Assembly: GCF_037392515.1 (NCBI RefSeq)
Contig: NC_090290.1
Span: 23,209,753-23,273,752, forward strand
Source of the DNA: Haliotis asinina
Taxonomy: Eukaryota > Mollusca > Gastropoda > Lepetellida > Haliotidae
Length of the DNA stretch: 64,000 nt
Direction of reading: 5' to 3'
In this document: in pieces, positions 22,714 through 33,199 of the stretch
Numbering within the stretch: the first letter of the stretch is position 1
How the letters are laid out: every line of letters starts with the position of its first letter
Translations under genes and position numbers: made by a program
Notes under the pieces: model-generated
Told to the model about the DNA's origin: nothing
Seen by the model: the letters and a program-made list of their open reading frames with translations, nothing else
Databases searched by the model: none

Positions 22714-23243
22714 GCTGACACACACAAACACACATACACACTCTTTCAAACTCTTACTCTCTCTCCCACTATCACTCTCTCTTTTTATTTCTCTCTCAGT
22801 CTCTTTCACTCTCGCTCACTCTGTCCCATTATCACTCACCTTCCCTCTCTCTTCTCTGTCTCGCACACCCGTCCCAACTCTTACTTTCTCTCCCCTATCC
22901 CTCTCTCCCTTCGTCACTCTGTCACTCTCGCGGTTTGAATATGTCCTTATCACTCTCACTCTATTCTATCTCAATCTGTCATGCTTTCTCTCCTCCACTA
23001 TTACTCTCTTTTCTGCCTCTCAATACATGTCACTCCCTCTCTATTTAATTCTCTTCTCACACACACACACATTCTCTCACTCCCGCTGTCTCTTTCCTGA
23101 CCCCTCACCCTCACCCCCCTCTCCCTCTTCCTCTCAGTAGCATTGACACATACCAATAATCACCGTATTTCCACATTGCAGGTGTCAGCGTGTACGTGCC
23201 GAAAGACGGCTCTGTAGTCACCTTCAATTTCACCTCATACTAG
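18747..23243 (+). CDS. Secreted single-domain DUF4430 (transcobalamin C-terminal-like) protein, copy B
   Basis: Four coding exons (18747-18808, 19390-19557, 22501-22628, 23182-23243) give 139 residues. Intron phases (2, 2, 1) are the same as in copy A, and exon lengths are equal except for one codon less in exon 3. Residues 1-18 (MSTLSCACLLAFVALALT) are a signal peptide. Only three cysteines (QCCMC) remain before the domain; copy A has six. Conserved blocks are GPNITVTMEVQN, LEMPQRELIYFLQAAVA, FTAEFYATP, LSMNK, TYWEILDNG and YVPKDGSVVTFNF. Sequons NIT and NFT are kept. The exon 2 donor (CCA|GTACTA) is weaker than that of copy A. Intron 2 has grown by a minisatellite and a Tc1 transposon, intron 3 by CT/CA repeats. 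Function unknown beyond secretion; the cobalamin-binding barrel is absent. Confidence 0.9.
19570..20140. repeat. ~40-bp minisatellite in intron 2 of DUF4430 gene B
   Basis: Diverged units of the type CTTCTCTCAGACAACACCTT then CTCCTGCCGTAAAACACCTG, best ordered from about 19800 to 20030. The array starts right after the exon 2 donor. Confidence 0.85.
20141..20738. other. Intron 2 of gene B, left flank of the Tc1 element; no gene recognised
   Basis: The GC-balanced composition differs from the AT-rich surroundings, as does the right flank 22040-22210. The Tc1 element may therefore have landed inside an older, unrecognised insertion. No coding similarity is seen. Confidence 0.35.
20741..22037 (-). 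mobile_element. Complete Tc1-like DNA transposon in intron 2 of DUF4430 gene B
   Basis: Terminal inverted repeats of about 28 bp flank the element: CAGTATGGTTCAAAATTATT at the left, and TAGTCTGGTTCATAATTATT as the reverse complement of the right. A TA dinucleotide lies on each side (20739-20740 and 22038-22039), the Tc1/mariner target duplication. The 1297-bp length is typical of autonomous members. It lies antisense to the host gene, wholly inside the intron. Confidence 0.93.
20864..21844 (-). CDS. Tc1-like transposase, full length
   Basis: 326 residues in one uninterrupted frame starting MSAEDKRRLIFELCNQ. The N-terminal ~110 residues are paired helix-turn-helix DNA-binding domains (TLAERTGTPLSTVYRIRKN and ISNIRYEMIERGSTVVSKST) with a basic linker (GARRPRK). 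The DDE catalytic core has Asp in VIFTDESS, Asp in ILQQDNDPKHTA, and Glu in SPDLNPIENIW. Thirty-four residues lie between the second Asp and the Glu, which is the DD34E signature of the Tc1 group. It cuts and pastes its own element at TA sites. All three catalytic residues are present, so the enzyme could be active. Age cannot be judged from one copy. Confidence 0.95.
   Translation of the reverse strand: MSAEDKRRLIFELCNQGIDNVNTLAERTGTPLSTVYRIRKNFKEGKDFGHQKGARRPRKLDFSDRVRLGILASKKQRASISNIRYEMIERGSTVVSKSTVRRNLIDLGWEKKTGIPSPLMKQEHKDRRVEWCLAHENFDWENVIFTDESSIWVYPNNVKIWTKSASAPLYRRPKYSPKFHVWGGISLLGTTLLCVFEGNLTSQRYTNILDNFLLPSAHVFYGNDWILQQDNDPKHTAKHAKQWFQEKNVTALPFPAYSPDLNPIENIWGMMKECVNQKGLTKIKDMKREVVRYWDSITHETLTSLIGSMPTRLRLCREAQGDLIKY
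22673..23130. repeat. (CT)n and (CA)n microsatellites with pyrimidine-rich tract, intron 3 of gene B
   Basis: CTCTCTCTCT at about 22673-22692 passes into CACACACACA (22693-22712). A long impure CT tract reaches 23130, followed by the exon 4 acceptor at 23180. The open frame covering 22484-23140 is low-complexity. Confidence 0.9.
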
Positions 23244-23295
23244 ACCTGATGGTTTCACTCCGCTGAAGAGAATACCAGATTTCTTTAATTCACAA

Positions 23296-23301
23296 AATAA
23301 A
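23296..23301 (+). terminator. Candidate poly(A) signal of DUF4430 gene B
   Basis: AATAAA lies 53 bp after the stop codon. Confidence 0.6.
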
Positions 23302-25399
23302 AGTCTCTAATTAACCATGAACTGGGACATACATGCCTATTCAGTTATACGCTAGGAACAATGTCAAGGCCCCATTCAGAGTACACTTTAATGGCTGGCA
23401 TGAGTACTGTTAAGGAAATGTTCAATGAACATTATTAGACATATTTTAGTGTGTTGATTTTTTTAATAAAATGAAATAAACACCTGTGAGAAACAAAACG
23501 AAAATTACATGATTTTCTTCAAGCATGAGGCAATGTAGTGTACGAGTGGCTGTCAAAACGTTTGAGCCCACAATACTTCTGATGTGTGCAGGATAAAAAT
23601 AACTGTACGATAATGAAAAACTGGTTTTATCATTTCGCATAAACGTAATATTGACATGAGCATGTCTCTAGTTTTCCGCCATGTGACACATGTAGCCCTA
23701 CTGAAACGGAGGAAGTGGACAAGCTTGAGCACAGAGGAGTCATACAGAGTTCGATGGCCCTCGAGAACCACCAGGCGAGGCACATTGAAGAGCGATCTAC
23801 CGCAGTGACACGAAACGCCCTCGCTCACATTCACACTCACTTTTACTGGAAGGCTGCTTTGTTCTCAATCGGGTGTATGATTCCACTAATTAATGTCCGT
23901 TAGAATGTACAACAGGAGCGTTACTTTATTTCCTGACTTACCTTACGTCACTTTAATCAGGGGCCCCTGTAGCATGAAACGATTCATACAGATATTCGAT
24001 TTACTCCCAAATTATTGAATTTCCGTGTTTAGGCCTGCGCCGTGGGCTAAAATATGGCATTTCCCACAGGCTTACATCTGGATTTAATTCTTGCGTGTTT
24101 GGAGTGACGCCCCCATTCGAAATGCCGATCGACGCTCTAAGCACTCTCTGTACAAAAACTTGTCATTGTCTTAGATGTCAGTCAGTCCTCTCACAATAGT
24201 TTGTTTTGCATTAATTAGACCTGTCAACTTTATCATTCACGTTCACATTTATTTACTCACTCGAGTAAACATTTTCATAATTTTCAGTTTTCAAGACCAG
24301 TTCCCTGATTAAATTGAAAAGAATAAAAAAAATAATCAACATATTGTACATTTCCGAATTTAAGCCCTGGACCTAAATGTGATTAAAACATTTCATGAAC
24401 AGATGAATGATTTGATGTATATAAGCCCAGGACTTAAACACGGAAATTCCGGTAGGGGTCAAATGTCATTAGCATTCGTGTCCTGACTAGGTATTTGAAA
24501 ACGTTTTGTTTTGCAAAGCATTTCCAGATCTTACGTACCAGCTGAAAACACGATATCACATGTACTCATTCCTTGTGTTGTGTACCAGTTGTCCACGTGG
24601 TTTAGCTCGGGTAAACACCTGGCGACCCACTGAACGAGCTGGCTGATTGAGTGGGGTGTTTCACTCTCACTGTTAATATAGTCAATAATATAGTCAATTC
24701 ATAGTCGAAAAAAAACCAGCGCTAGAATATAAAACGATAACTGTATTTATACAAGAATTATAGAAATATTTACATAGAAGCGAATAAACCCCTTTCACAT
24801 CCATACTTAATCTCTGCTAATAGCAGAATTGATTTGCCATTCTAATTTGATTATGACTATATATTTGTTCTTTGGAAACAGGCTTAAATTTTGGACCCGA
24901 CAATCCCATGATTGCCACTATACGATGACAACGCATGCGTCCTCGTCCTTTAACTATCATATTTCAGAACAAAAGTGTTCTTTGTTAGACTATAAATGGA
25001 GGTGGAGCGAGTTGTGTTTCTTAAATACAAACCCAGTTCGTTCGTGTATCAGGCCGTAATTTGCTTAATCATGCATTCTGTAAAATCCCAAATAAAAAGA
25101 GGCGTAGCAGAATGCTTTAACGGTGCACAAGAAAAAGCGGAGTAATGTAATGTTTCATTTGGCAAAACAAAATATCGGACAACACTATTTTTTCAAACCG
25201 TCTAAGCATTTACTGTAAAATTTACACAATTGTTTAAGAAATTTAATTTTCTACATTTCATTGTAATTTTATAGGTGTAGGTAGATCTGGTGCAGCGCAA
25301 ACCAAAGTTTTACGCAACGTTCACTAATACCGCCTTTACTCTCGCGAAAGAATGAGTCGGAATGTTGTCGGCACGAAAATCCTGGAGATTCCCGGAGAA
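23302..25399. other. Intergenic, no gene recognised
   Basis: At about 24350-24460, TTCCGAATTTAAGCCCTGGA returns as TAAGCCCAGGACTTAAACAC, an inverted repeat with ~25-bp arms, possibly MITE-derived. TTTCCGTGTTTAGGCCTGCG near 24011 resembles one arm. 24885-24916 may be a small S2 SINE scrap. Nothing else is recognised. Confidence 0.4.
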
Positions 25400-25404
25400 T
25401 CTAC

Positions 25405-25750
25405 TGCTTTCTAAGTAGTTTACTGCATTCTAAGTAGTTTATTGCATTTCTAAGTAGATTACTGTATGTCTAAGTAGTTTACTACATTCTAAGTAGTTTA
25501 CTGCATTCTAAGTAGTTTACTACATTCTAAGTAGTTTACTACATTCTAAGTAGTTTCATGCATTTCTAAGTAGATTACTGTATGTCTAAGTAGTTTACTG
25601 CATTCTAAGTGGTTTACTGCATTTCTAAGTAGTTTACTACATTCTAAGTAGTTTACTGCATTTCTAAGTAGATTACTGTATGTCTAAGTAGTTTACTGCA
25701 TTCTAAGTAGTTTACTGCATTTCTAAGTAGTTTACTGCATGTCTAAGCAT
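25405..25750. repeat. ~20-bp minisatellite
   Basis: About 17 copies of CTAAGTAGTTTACTGCATT-like units. A longer pattern of three or four units (with GTAGATTACTGTATGT variants) repeats near 25445, 25565 and 25665, so a higher-order period is present. Confidence 0.93.
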
Positions 25751-26061
25751 TTTGAACAAATTCGATGGAGAATAGAAAAGACAAGCCAGTTCCTGTCATG
25801 ATGTCTCGAATACGCCTCGAATGAGTCAGAATGGATTTCTCAATCGCTGTTGGACTTCAGGAGGAATATTCTTCAAATGAATCAGAATGTTTAGACTAAA
25901 GTAGGAATACAGCTCGAATGTACCGCAAATACACCTGGAATACAATTAGAACGTCCCGAATACACTTCAAGTGTGTCCTGGAGTCATCAGAATACCGCCG
26001 CATCGTATAAAAAGTGACCACCTGTCACTGAAACAAAAATAGCATGTGGGGGTCACATAAT
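25751..26061. other. No gene recognised; degenerate GAATA(C/T) motif repeats
   Basis: Loosely repeated words such as TCGAATGAGTCAGAATG and GAATACACCTGGAATACA suggest a very decayed tandem repeat. Confidence 0.4.
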
Positions 26062-26240
26062 CAAGTAATCGAGTCAAGACTAGACAATCCAGTGATCGAC
26101 ATCATGAGCATCGATCTACGCAATTGGGATAGTATTACGATGACATGCGTCAAACAAGTCACCGAGTCTGATCACCTGATCCAGTTAATTGCCTTTTACG
26201 AAAATAGTGGGTTTGCTGAATACCCATTCTGAACCGGATC
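26062..26240 (-). repeat. SINE family S2, minus orientation, truncated
   Basis: + strand reads TCAAGTAATCGAGTCAAGAC through CATGAGCATCGATCTACGCA to TTTGCTGAATACCCATTC. The common 3' tail is missing. Confidence 0.75.
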
Positions 26241-26399
26241 ATTTACGGGCATGTGCAAGAATAAAACATTCAGGATCAATGCCACTACATACTTATGTCA
26301 ATGTGACCTTTCTGCTTGACGTGTATCATTTCACGTGTAGCTTTGTTCATGAGGACTACGTCTTTCAAGAGAATCTAATATTACTTAAACTTGATACGT

Positions 26400-26560
26400 G
26401 GCTCTAACCACATTGTTACATTCTTTGCGAAGTCTGAATCTCAATGCAAGCGGCCGTTAAGGTAAGCATCTATTTGTACAAGGAAAGTTTGTAAGGTGAT
26501 TTTGTATCAACACTTTGGTATAAAACATTTTTTAAGATTCTTACAGTGGAGAATGTTCAG
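26400..26560 (+). promoter_or_regulatory. Promoter/first-exon-like module P, copy 1 (most decayed)
   Basis: CAAGCGGCCGTTAAG|GTAAGC is a donor-like site at 26461. The DNA after it (GTAAGCATCTATTTGTACAA, then TTTGTAAGGTGATTTTGTAT) resembles that after the donors at 38641 and 42809. No convincing TATA box is seen. Inference from similarity among the three modules. Confidence 0.4.
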
Positions 26561-26828
26561 AAATTGCTTGCAAAATATTTAAATATTTTTCAGTTCAATT
26601 CGTCAGTCCAGAAACCCTGTTTATCAGGCTATCCTTCATATCATCCACAGGATTCAAAGCTTCGAAGTGTATTTTTGTTTGTGTTGTAGTTGAATATTTT
26701 CGACAGCTACCTGAGGGTTGAAAGGGAGGAATATGTACATTATGATTTACGTAGAAAAGTAGCAAGTTATCAGTAGATTCTGTGTAGTGCATGTGTACTT
26801 TTAATTCTTGCTGTAAGACGGTCGAAAT
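26561..26828. other. No gene recognised
   Basis: AT-rich. GTCCAGAAACCCTGTTTATC near 26608 resembles GTCCGGAAACCCTTCTGTTC near 38826, so the similarity of module P may extend to here. Confidence 0.35.
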
Positions 26829-26950
26829 GGGGCGAGTGACTATGGATTTACGCCGCTTTTGGCAAAATCACTGCCGGGTAAACCTGAAATGGACTTCACT
26901 CAATGTGCCCATGTGGGGAATCGAACCTGGGTCTTTAGCGTGACGAGTGG
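26829..26950 (-). repeat. tRNA-like SINE (family S1), minus orientation
   Basis: + strand reads TTACGCCGCTTTTGGCAAAA to TGTGGGGAATCGAACCTGGG then GCGTGACGAGTGG. The B box is clear and the A-box end is lost. Confidence 0.75.
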
Positions 26951-27151
26951 ATCAAGGGGTTTTTTTTTTTAAAAAAAAAGGAGAGCACATAAATCATGAT
27001 GTCCAAAATTTAGGATGAAATGCTCTTTATGGAATTTTTTTGTAGGTAATAGAGAAAAATGACAAGTCCTCTTTTACGTGAACGCACGTACTTCCCTCGC
27101 TTCTGTTCGTAAAGTCAAAACAAAATATCGCTACCATCAAAGATAGACTTG

Positions 27152-28115
27152 TGTTACGAGTGTGTATTTTCTGAATATTTTGTTATTAATGAAGTGATAA
27201 TTATTACTGGGTCACAACGTTTAGTGCTTGAATGATAATTATGATGGGTCACATTTGGTATAATAGATGGTCAGCATTTTTAAGATTTTGGTAGCAGGCT
27301 GTCCGGAAATTATCTGCCCTTGGTTGTTGGCGATGGTCGTATGTGCCCGAACCTCCGGGAAATGACTGAGTATATATATAAAGGCTAGTTGCAGTGTTGA
27401 GACGGGGACACACACATTCACATGACTGGAGTTTACATCAACATTAGCCGCTGTCAGACCGCTCGCTGTGTTTACATTCTGCATAACTGTTTCTCTCTCG
27501 CACTAAGACTTCGGTAAGTTTGCTATATTATATTTTGTGACCCATTGCCTTAGATTTTGTCTCATCTGTCTTGTATTTGAAATCGGTATTGTGAAATTGA
27601 CTTGTGACTTTGTATAACTTGCTCTCTTGCTTAGATCTAATAATACAATATATGAATGTTTTTTTACTTGTCTTTGTTCTGTTTTGCTGGTTCCCATGGG
27701 GTTCTTACATCCTTTGTCACTGCAAAATCCTTAACCGTAACAAAATAGGAGGCTCGTCCGGGATCGAATTCATTTGACATTTGAGACCATTTGTGAAATT
27801 TATTTCAAATTTCTGCAATTTTGCAACAAGTTAATTGTGGAACTTGCAAAATTGTGTTTGAACTTGAGAAGTTTGTATTGTGCCCTGACTCTAAGGCAAT
27901 TAGTCAGTTTGGGAAATCAGATTTATTACAAATTTCTTCACATCTCACACTTGATGCCAAACCTGCTATGAGGAAATTTCAGATTTTGAAAATTGTGTTG
28001 AATCACTGTATTGATAGGGAATTTTTGAAGATGATGTTTTGGAAATGGTTTCAGAGGCAGGTTCAGATCAATTAGAAATAAAGAAATTTGAAATTCTGTC
28101 ACGTTTGTCACGGCA
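27152..28115 (+). mobile_element. Fossil of an LTR retrotransposon (probable Gypsy/Metaviridae): 5' LTR, primer site, gag remnant
   Basis: A 591-bp LTR (27152-27742) is bounded by TGTTACGAG and ACCGTAACA, with a TATA box (GTATATATATAAAGG) near 27371. A primer-binding-site-like stretch follows at 27746-27764 (GGAGGCTCGTCCGGGAT), similar to the proline-tRNA site of murine leukaemia-type viruses. After it comes a decayed gag-like N-terminal region to about 28115, of a kind seen in Gypsy elements. The rest of the element and the 3' LTR are absent and a SINE abuts it. It is broken and looks old. Family assignment is from memory of such gag sequences. Confidence 0.7.
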
Positions 28116-28117
28116 AC

Positions 28118-28265
28118 ACTTGGTTGACACATGTCATCGGTTCCCAGTTGCGCAGATCAATGCTCATGCTGTTGATCACTGGGTTGTCTGGTCCAGACTG
28201 GATTATTTACAGACCGCCGCCATATAGCTGGAATATTGCTGAGTGGGACGCAAACTAAACTCGCA
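28118..28265 (+). repeat. SINE family S2, abutting the LTR fossil
   Basis: CACTTGGTTGACACATGTCA through TGATCACTGGGTTGTCTGGT to AGCTGGAATATTGCTGAGTG then AAACTAAACTCGCAC. The 5' part is missing; the 3' module is well kept. Confidence 0.85.
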
Positions 28266-30435
28266 CATTGTTTTACATAGCGACTCTCATCGGGATAAAT
28301 GAGTTTTTCGAACGATCTTGCGAGAGTGTTTTTGGAGATTTTACGTCCGCTTTCCAACATTTTTAGGACATATAATTATAAATCTCCATTTCAACGCAAC
28401 ATTGACATGTAGCTAATCAAAATTAATCTTTAACATCGAACTTACATTTTACTTCACTGGGCGCATTTTAGTCTGACGATTCTAGGGCCCTTCGTAAGTG
28501 TTTCAACCTACTCAGCTGAGTGATTAAGCTGGGGTATCGCACCAAGGTTATGTCAATATTCAGGTTAACAAATATTTTAAATTCCTTAAATTAAATTAAC
28601 ACCTACTTGGGAATTTCAGATGGCAAAATATATTTTTGTATTTGCATATTCCATTAAACTAATCCCATCTGTGATTCTTATAGCCTATTCAGAAATATGC
28701 ATACAGAAGTATTTCGTGAACCGTTTTAATAGTTACATTGTAATATTTGTTCACGAAACATCTTTTGTCCTTTTCAATTCGTTAAACGAAAAAATAAAAA
28801 ACTATTCAACACTCAGCAATACAATACACTAAAGTACTGTCGGAAATACAAGAAAAATCTGTTTTTAGCCTGTTACTCTGCAGCCCTAAAATTTGGCCAA
28901 CTGCAAATAGGAAATGTGCAAATAACTTGGAAAGACTTCCGCCTTTAAATCCCCTTAAATTTTGTTCTAGTCAAATCATACCACCTGAATATATATTGCC
29001 CATCTGATAACACTGAGTTTTAACCATGTTAACACGTTTCTTTAATTGTATCTTAACATACAGAAAGAGTTCTAAAATGCCACTCGAAGCAATGTTTCCT
29101 CTTTGTTAAAATTTGGAGGGGGATACGGGTGGAAGTCTTACCAATAATTCACCTCAGCCTAAATGGGTACTCCGTGGGATGCGCAAGGGGCTATCCAGAA
29201 AAGCATGTTTACTCGTGAAATCGGGCGAAACTAAGAAAAAATACAAGCTGCTGAAAACAAAAGATCAGACTATAGATGGCAATTTGGTCGCTCGGCCAGG
29301 TATGACGACGGACCGTCGACCCTTGCACGAATGCCATGCGCTGCCTACTGGCTCAAGGGGCCATCTCAATGATTTTATTTTGTTTTTTCATGTCTGTTGA
29401 CTATGTCTCATCTATTGATTAACAGGTTTACTGTCTTTCTTCAAGAAAGTTTGTGCTGGGATATGTATGAGAGAGTATGTTACCTGATACTCAAAGAAAG
29501 GAATCGTATTAAATGTCTCGGAATATATAGGTAGCATGACCACCCGAAGGTTGACAGGACTGACTATTATTTGTAAATTGTTATGACATGCCGTGTACTT
29601 GCAGTTTAAGTCCTCTGTGGAGTTATCATATATTAGCTGCTATCTCTATCCCTGAGTCCGACCCCAGCCATCCTCTGCTACACCCGTTCTGGTTTTGCTT
29701 TTGAGACGACCACCACCTACCCTTTTCTTTTAATCGTGACAGTGAGACTACCTGTACATGGTAGCCGTACATCCGTAATAGCTTCAACATGAAAGTTATT
29801 ATTTTTTACGTTAGATATCGTTTATAATGAAGCTAAGTCTAATTTCAAAATGGGTATTTCAAAAGTGTCCTTTGTAATACAATATCATCGCACACTAACA
29901 TGCATACAGCCATGGTCTGTTCCAAATATGTCGCTTTGGACTTTGAAAAAGATCTGCAGTGCTTATTTCTTCACTAATTTCTCCCCAGTAAAGTCATTTT
30001 CTTACGTTTCCTATCTCCCCACCTCTGGAACTGTAGTTAGACTGAACAGATATCTCACACTTTCACATATCAACTACATAAACTGTAGAGATAAATGTGA
30101 AAAAACAACAGTTTTTTTCCTATTTCCGACAGTACTTTAGTACGAGTGATATTAAGCACAACTGCAATGAAACAGGAATAGAGTTATTGTTCTTGTTTGA
30201 AGTAGTTCTGATGTTCAATGAGATCCATCAAGAGGAGCGGAAATGTTATTCGGCTTGTCCCGGAATAGAACGGGTTGGTCACGAATGGATGATATTAGTT
30301 TAATATCTTCAAGTGTGTTCCGTGTTTTACGTGAGATATAAATAACGTCACGGTATATTTACTAGTACTTCCCGTTTCACAGCGCAACTCTCAACACGAC
30401 GCTGAAGTGTCTGAATCTCCACTGTCACATCTCAT
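28266..30435. other. Intergenic, no gene recognised
   Basis: AT-rich. The longest frames (29113-29400 and 29850-30140, both +) show no domain that I know. 29113-29370 is less AT-rich than its surroundings and begins GGAGGGGGATACGGGTGGAA; it may be a piece of an unidentified insertion. Confidence 0.4.
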
Positions 30436-30785
30436 CTTACCTCACATATAAATGTCGTTTTCTGATTGGCTGAGCGCTCTTCTGTTATTTTCAGTGTACC
30501 CCGCTTACAAGCGAAGTACATTGCAATATACCCCGCCGCCAATTGCAACTCATTTGATACTTCGGGGTAGTTACTTTTTTCATCTCGAATAACATGAAAT
30601 GACGCATGAAATTACCGATGTTTTGCGAATGGAAACGGATGGAAGGCCGAGGGGAACATAAACAAAACATCGATGGTAACTGAACCCGTGGTCCCAGAGG
30701 AACCAATGAACAACTTATAATGTAGATCACGTGACCCGACTTTTCACTCGTTTGTACACAAACGCCTTACATTGAAATCCCATCA
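30436..30785. repeat. Dispersed repeat family D, copy 2
   Basis: CTTACCTCACATATAAATGT then TCTGATTGGCTGAGCGCTCT, ATTACCGATGTTTTGC and ATCACGTGACCCGACTTTTC. It shares its first part with 16522-16825 and its last part (CACGTGACCGGACTTTTCATTCG-type) with 39880-40035. Unclassified. Confidence 0.55.
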
Positions 30786-31730
30786 CTTTTGTCTAAATGC
30801 AATATCTGGTCAACCCTGGACCACGTTATGTATACATAAATGGGGACCGTTTTAAAAATTGATTACATTATACATTATACATTATGAACGCATATGATTA
30901 TGAATCGTCACATCTCGCTGACCAGAGATGACCGCACGGAACTGAGTAAGAATATGCACTCAGTAATCGACGATAGGGGTACGTTTCTCGGTATATACAG
31001 GGGTCGAATTGAACTGAATTGTTGTGTCATGGCACGTTAAAAGTTGAAATGACACGGATATTTTCTATGTGCCATGACGGCACGACTGATGTTATGAAAA
31101 TAGTATACACCATAATTCTTACACCGTACAATAACAATATTGTACGTAGAAGATACTAAACGACCTTCCGTGTAATACCATTCGTATTAAACGAAATCTT
31201 TAACGAGTTTAATAAAATGGTATTTCAAGGAAGCGAGTTTAGTGTTCTGTTTATTACTAGCCAACATAACTGACAGAAACTGCGGCGACATTGCCAACAA
31301 TGTGAGGACTCTCAGCTTTTCTTAAACACGCCCAAGGAGCGTAACACGTCAAAATTAGCTGTAATCCTGTTTGGTCGACATTGCCATCAACACACTATAT
31401 ATCAAACGTATTGTATAACTGTACCCAAGATACTTTGCCTCACATATTTACGTATCTACATGATTACAATTGTAATTCAATCATATGCTGTATATTTTCT
31501 CATTTAAATGTGTGTACTTGATTTTTCTCTAACTTCCGTGCTCACATGATTTGGAACGTGTGTCCTCAGTCATGAGGGTGTTGTTGCAACGAAACACACT
31601 TAATCAAACTGTAAACAAGGAAGGCTTCGCCCTTGTGTCATGGTCCCGTGACAGATATAAATTCATATGATGCAATACGAAAGGTATGTATACAACTATC
31701 AAACGTCAATTTTATCATGGGATTAGAATG
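30786..31730. other. Intergenic, no gene recognised
   Basis: AT-rich, with a short ACATTATACATTATACATTA repeat near 30865. No coding sequence seen. Confidence 0.4.
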
Positions 31731-31856
31731 TGTGAGTGAGGTGTACGCCGCATTTAGCATTATCCAAGCAATATTACGACAGGGAACACCATGTGGGGAA
31801 TCGAACCCAAGACTGTGTAATAACGAGCGAACGCTTTCCCCTTTAGTACCTACCCA
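31731..31856 (-). repeat. tRNA-like SINE (family S1), minus orientation
   Basis: + strand reads TGTGAGTGAGGTGTACGCCG to TGTGGGGAATCGAACCCAAG then AACGAGCGAACGCTTTCCCC. Diverged. Confidence 0.75.
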
Positions 31857-32892
31857 GCAAGGACACGTACTGGCGTTTGTATAACTTAACACCAATACAC
31901 ACCCTTCAGTTTCCACGTGTCACGCACAGAGGAATCACACACTGCAAAGCATATGACACCTGACGAGCAGTTATGTAAATTTTAAAGGTCTGTGGGCACA
32001 TGGGGATTTGTGGTTAACTGGACAAGGTTTTTTTGCGTTTCCACTTTTGTGCAATTAACGACTATAATATCTACTGTCGTGTTTCACAAGAGCTTCTAGG
32101 CCGCAGAGTACGCCAGCGATATCTTCCAGTGGAATATCTTCATACAATGGAGCAAGCCCGCCATCAAGAATAGAACGCAAAACGTCAAATTCAAATTCAA
32201 CATCTGATGCCGTCGTTGAGAAAAATGCTGTATCAGTTACATAGTAGATTATACCGGATGTTGACAGATGTGCTCGGTTATTGAAACGTTTGTGATTTCT
32301 TGAGGTTTGCATGCCAGAGACCAGAGGTTGAGACCTCAATTAATAACGTCGTACGACCATTGTTATCATCACCACAAACTAAGTCAGTTTTTGCCATGTT
32401 AGCTCACATGAATAAATTGGAGTTTTAACTTCCTATGTTTTTAGATTTGATAATTCCTTACATTCAGTCTATGGTTTACTGTGGTTAATGGAAACATGTT
32501 GACTGAACAGTATGGATTGATGTGATCTTTTTTTCTATAGCAGGGCGACTCATCTCTGACAAGACTTTAAGCATGCATGTGACAGTGACTGAATGTGTAG
32601 GAATTTTACAGCTTATTCCAGCATCAAACTGGCTTCGCTCTATGCACATGACTTGGAACTATGGCCTGATAACACATTTTCCCATTGATTACCCCAATGA
32701 CCTTTGTGTCGGTGTCTTTGTGATGGTAATGTACTAACTGAAAGCATAGCTTCATTTCTATGGCCACAGTCATAGCCTATTTGCCGCACGGAGCAAAACG
32801 TGTTACTTCACGTCAAAGTACAGTCTACCTTGATTATCATGACACTAGATAAAATAAAAGTTTGCCACAATGGGTTTGCCACAATCTTAGTT
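31857..32892. other. Intergenic; unrecognised 94-codon frame at 32055-32339 (minus)
   Basis: The minus-strand frame ends in a block with ordinary protein composition (FDVLRSILDGGLAPLYEDIP, then EDIAGVLCGLEALVKHDSRY). I do not recognise it. No splice sites or neighbours support it. It could be a decayed exon, a piece of a transposon or chance. Confidence 0.3.
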
Positions 32893-33116
32893 AGGTTTGG
32901 TAGTTGTTTAACGCCGCAACATTCCCGCTATACGGCGTCAGTCTGTAAATAATCAAGCCTGGACCAGACAATCTAGTGATGAACAACAATAGCATCGAAC
33001 CGGGATACGGTGACATGAGTCAACAAATTCAGCCACTCGATCCTGTTAGACACCTCTGACAATAAGCATGGGTTACTGAAGACCACTTTTCACTGGGATC
33101 GTCATGGGTCCATGGG
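32893..33116 (-). repeat. SINE family S2, minus orientation
   Basis: + strand reads TTTAACGCCGCAACATTCCC through CTGGACCAGACAATCTAGTG to GACAATAAGCATGGGTTACT and CACTGGGATCGTCATGGGTC. Nearly full length with deletions. Confidence 0.8.
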
Positions 33117-33199
33117 TCGCTCTTGTAATGCCCATAATCCCACGCTGTCCAAGGAGTAAATAATGATTCCTTAACACTGTGGACATGTATTCACGTATG

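Noticed and set aside
22484-23140. 218-codon Ser/Leu/Thr-rich plus-strand frame
   Set aside because: It overlaps exon 3 of DUF4430 gene B and then reads through CT/CA microsatellites; the spliced model with the conserved exon 4 explains the real coding part better.
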